NCBI GenBank assembly: GCA_028023455.1
Contig: JAQFVV010000030.1
Span: forward strand, 2,500,501 to 2,564,500
Length of the DNA: 64,000 nt
Direction: 5' to 3'
Source of the DNA: Epiperipatus broadwayi
Lineage: Eukaryota > Onychophora > Udeonychophora > Euonychophora > Peripatidae
The notes below the pieces were generated by a model. The model made no database searches, was not told the origin of the DNA, and was given only the letters and a program-made list of their open reading frames with translations. Below, one piece after another: positions 60,297-64,000 of this stretch. How positions within the stretch are numbered: the first letter of the stretch is position 1; each line of letters starts with the position of its first letter. Both the position numbers and the translations under genes were made by a program.

Positions 60297-61450
60297 ATTA
60301 TATTAGTGAAAAATGGGGTGTGACCTAAAATGTATATTCTTTTCACATAAATGTACTCAAATTAATATGCAAAGAGAACTTTAGTAAATTGTTATATATT
60401 TAAAAATATAATTAATTATATTATTGGGGAGGAGGGGGCACCTAAAATATGTATTCTTTTCAAGTAAATAAGGGTACTCAAAAAATAAATATCAAACAAA
60501 AATTTCTCTAAGATAAAATGAATAAAAACTAAGTAAAATCAATAAACATCAAAATAAACAAATTTATTGTGAGTACTGATTATATATGTGTGTGGGAAAA
60601 TGATCTATGAGAATTGATTGCTGTGGGTATATGATCGAGTCTGGATGTATATGTTTTTATATCACTGAAATGTATTGTTTAAAATTATATAGCATATTGT
60701 TTACTATGTATATTTAATTATATATATATAAAAAAAAAATAAGTAATAAAAATAGGTAATAAAACTAATTGGATACTGAAAGAAAATCATAATATATCTT
60801 ACCTATTGCACTAAGTATGCATATATGATCGAGTCTGGATGTGTATGTTTTTATATCATTGTAATGTATTGTCTAAAATTATATAGCATATTTATTTTTT
60901 TCTATATAAAAAAATAAGTAATAAAAGTAATTGAATGCTCACTGACTCCTGGCTAGTTAGCATTCGTTTCAAATTTGAATTTCCTGAGGCATTAGATGTG
61001 ATATCCACGGTTGTCCTTGCAGATAAAAAATTACTTCAATCCCCCCCCCTTTTTTTTTGACATTGCAGCTTCCAAATTCTTTTTTTTTTTACATTGCAGT
61101 TTCCAAATGGCATGAAAATGAGCTTCTAACAAAAATGGTTATAAATACACATTGCCACTTTCATATCCATATCAAGCAGTAAGAGAATGCAATTCAGCTG
61201 TGAAAAAGATTTCCCATTAAAAAATCTTAAAAAAATAATGAGAAAAAAAAATTAAAAATTTTGTATTTTAGGGGAAAAAATCATAAAAAATCCAAATTTC
61301 ATCGTAGGAAAAAAAAGCCTCACTTAAATCGTAATAAAATGGGGATCGAATGGTCTGAGACCTGTAAGTGTACAATTTATCGATTCCGTGCAAACTCAGT
61401 TGAAACTAAATTTTTGAATAGGGGCGCTTCGGACTCAAGGCAGGCAGTCT
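60297..61450. repeat. Modules 2 and 3, copy c (right part)
   Basis: Continues the module 2 unit cut at 58395, then repeats the ACTGACTCCTGG block (60940) and module 3 (GTAAGTGTAC at about 61365, TTCCGTGCAAACTCAGTTGA at 61384). A short ORF (61261-61503) over module 3 is not shared in frame with 55110-55460, so I do not treat it as a gene. Confidence 0.75.
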
Positions 61451-64000
61451 TTAATCATGTCTCTCGATCTTTGACTGGATTCCATCTCTTGGACACCCTT
61501 TGAAGCTCCTCTACTCTGTCATAATTCACCGACGAGTTTTATGTATAATGTATATCCAAATCAAAAAAAAATAAGAATTCACTCTGCAACAGGTCTCTAG
61601 TATTTATATCTGTCCCCTCACCTCTTTTAATGTTTGGAAACTCTATACTTTTTTTTTCTTTTCTGATAATAATCTGTTCTGACCTACTTTTAACATTAAT
61701 GGAAGTCCCATAATGCTTTCTCTGTATAAAACATCAATATTTCCTGATCCAATTGTTTAAGTACTCATCACTGCAGACAAATTGACACAAGGCTAAAATT
61801 AGCCAAGGAGATATTTACCTGGAATCATTGCTTCATTATCTATTAGTTTGATTAATGCATTAATTTTTCATCTACGTCACATCACCTAAAATCCATTAGC
61901 TTACATTATGTTTATTTGCTAAAGAATTTCTCATTTATTTTACTTTAAATGTTTTTTTTTCTCTTTAATTGCACTTAGCCTATGCCCACACCTAGAATAT
62001 GGACACATTTTTTCATTGTGTAAACTTAATTAAATATATATTTTTTCCTCTCATATTATTATGCAGTGACTGGTTGACTTTAGTCAGTAGATTAAAGAAA
62101 TAGTTCATCATGAAATAAACATATATTAATAGAGGAAAGTGCCTATGATATGTTGCATATAAATGAATTGTTTAGAACCACATATTTGTAGAATAATATA
62201 TTGATAGAATTTGATGTATAAATAATATGCAATGATGTAAATATAATGGATGAAAGTAGCTACTAAAATATATCTGTGCTAAGGAAATAATTATGAATAA
62301 AGACTGGTATAGTTGTTTTGTAGATATTAAAGATTAAATAAAACATAGTTATATAGAAAGCAAATTTTATGCATATTTTAAACAACCTGCCTTATGAATC
62401 GAGATTGTACAACACTTTCGGATATAAAGATATATTTAATTTTAAATTTTTATATTTAAAAGAGATTATTCAAGATGGTCAACTTATTATTTATTCTATT
62501 TTTATCATTTATTATTATAATGTAAATAAAGCATATTTTTCTATTCATTTAAATTAAATTAACTTCTGTATTTTGTTCATTTATATCATCATGCTATTGG
62601 ATAAATTTTATGTTCACTTAATATTTTAGCATATTTTATATTTATTAACCTGTCTAAAAGTTATAATCTATTTTATTTTAAAATCAACCTTAATTGATAG
62701 ATCAATGAAAAAGGATAATTAGTTGAGCTATTATATTTTATTAATTATGATATGATTAGTTAAATATACGTATACATCAAGTGAAATGTTTATTCACATA
62801 AATTTATTTAAATCCATATTATACAAGTATATAAATATTTTGGTTATGAAATATAGTTGGATACAGTAAAAGATTCTTTGATATCTATGGATAGCTCTAA
62901 TAATAGTAGTAATTGAAATTCTGAGAGTTTATCTGTTAGCTACAATTTTCTCACCATTATATTGGTTATTTGCTTGTCTAATGAATTGACAACTCTCTTC
63001 ATCATTAAATTGTTATTATAAGTTGTAAGCTAATATTTTTTTTAAAAAATTGTATTAATGTAATAGATTGTTTAGGAAATTGATTAATTTGATAAATTTT
63101 AGCAAGTAAATTTGAGATAGACAAATAAACTTTATCGATAAACAGAAAACACCCATTTAGAATTATTAAAATAAAATAAGAAAACAGTATGAGAAATGTC
63201 AATCAATCGCTTTTATGTTTGGTTTTAGTTGTGTAGCATTTGTTAGTTGCATACTAAATTCATCAGATTTTCTGAAATCATTCTAGCAGCAAGAAAAGTT
63301 TTAACACACAGTTAAATAATTGCTGTGAAATAAGATTGTTGTAAACCAGGTTGATGCTGAAGTTGTATTGCACTATCTTGGGATGGAAAAGCTTTATCTT
63401 TGTTGCTGTGAGCAGCAAAATCTCCAAATTGTACCAGTTGCAGTCAATCCATAAAGATATAGCTTGCTGAGCTTTCCAAATGCCATCTTTTGTTGAGCCT
63501 ACCTCTTATGATTTGAGTGATTGACTATAAAGTAAAAATATCATGAAGTTTTAACAGTTTAAAGGAAGTAACCTTAAAATAAGAAAAAAATTGTCAATGT
63601 AGGGACAACTTATCAGAAGAAAAGTACTGGAAAGAATTTGAACAGTCTATATGATGTGCTTATGATTACAAATTAACCTACAAAATTAGTCATACAAATT
63701 TTTGAATTTGAATTAGAACTCAAGTTAAAAATCTACTTAGGTAATTATTCGTTTAATGAAATTCATAATTTTTATTATTGAAATTTTTATTTATTCTATT
63801 GTGTATTTTATTGATTAATATTTGAAATGTAATATTTTTTCTCTTTTTCATGGAACATATGTTTCTATTTATCTGGGTTAAGAGCCTGCACTTCAAGAGA
63901 AAAAAAAAATTTCACTCCCACATAATTTACTTTATTATTTGTATAAATAAATCATGTCAATGTAGACTTCTTTTTATAAAATATCCGAAAGTTTCTCTAT
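61451..64000. other. AT-rich non-coding stretch
   Basis: No transposon terminus, repeat or gene that I can support. A slightly G+C-richer patch at 63340-63510 shows no recognised protein on either strand. Confidence 0.5.

Noticed and set aside
62369-62557. Short AT-rich ORFs in the last 2.5 kb
   Set aside because: Composition (Ile, Phe, Tyr, Asn, Lys) is that of chance reading in AT-rich DNA.

Overview
The window is AT-rich eukaryotic DNA, about 70% A+T by eye, with long homopolymers, AT microsatellites and no bacterial-style gene packing. It reads as repeat-dense intergenic or intronic DNA from an invertebrate animal. The element types present (Ty3/gypsy LTR elements, RTE-clade LINEs, hAT transposons) are common in arthropods, molluscs and cnidarians, and I cannot name the species. 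I see no intact host gene, rRNA or tRNA. The best host-like coding signal is one exon-sized fragment (14881-15147, +) that matches the nucleotidyltransferase core of the Mab-21/cGAS-like family.

Layout. 1-5326 is the body of a decayed Ty3/gypsy element on the minus strand (integrase, RNase H, RT, protease, Gag read from low to high coordinate). Its tRNA-Pro-like primer site is at 5306-5323 and its 5' LTR runs rightward from 5327. 7402-9720 holds a hAT-like terminus, a decayed hAT transposase and a minisatellite with a small hairpin in each unit. 10521-10913 is an unrecognised 130-codon ORF. 10881-13564 may be a solo LTR, and it contains a near-perfect 95-bp inverted repeat at 12200-12400. 14881-15147 is the Mab-21/cGAS-like fragment. 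18979-21823 and 27196-29993 are two direct copies of an unclassified 2.8-kb sequence. Between them lie a complete, internally deleted hAT element (22704-23175, with target-site duplication) and a truncated RTE LINE (24135-25505). An older RTE copy is at 32171-33810 and another possible solo LTR at 33945-37128.

41114-49806 is a second Ty3/gypsy element on the minus strand. It is structurally complete (two LTRs, 4-bp target-site duplication, PBS, polypurine tract) but its reading frames are broken, and a separate ~506-bp insertion sits in its left LTR. 50500-61450 is a mosaic of locally duplicated modules, interrupted by the longest RTE LINE (51001-53745) and by a 1.9-kb unclassified insertion with a 5-bp target duplication (58396-60296). 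61460-64000 shows nothing assignable.

The mobile-element genes are all damaged. Several of the stops are TGA where the family or the sister copy has arginine, and many LTR-LTR differences are CG to TG/CA changes. Both fit CpG methylation decay, which is an inference about this genome. The features most worth follow-up are the 95-bp hairpin, the Mab-21/cGAS-like fragment, the paired 2.8-kb repeats and the self-contained hAT element.
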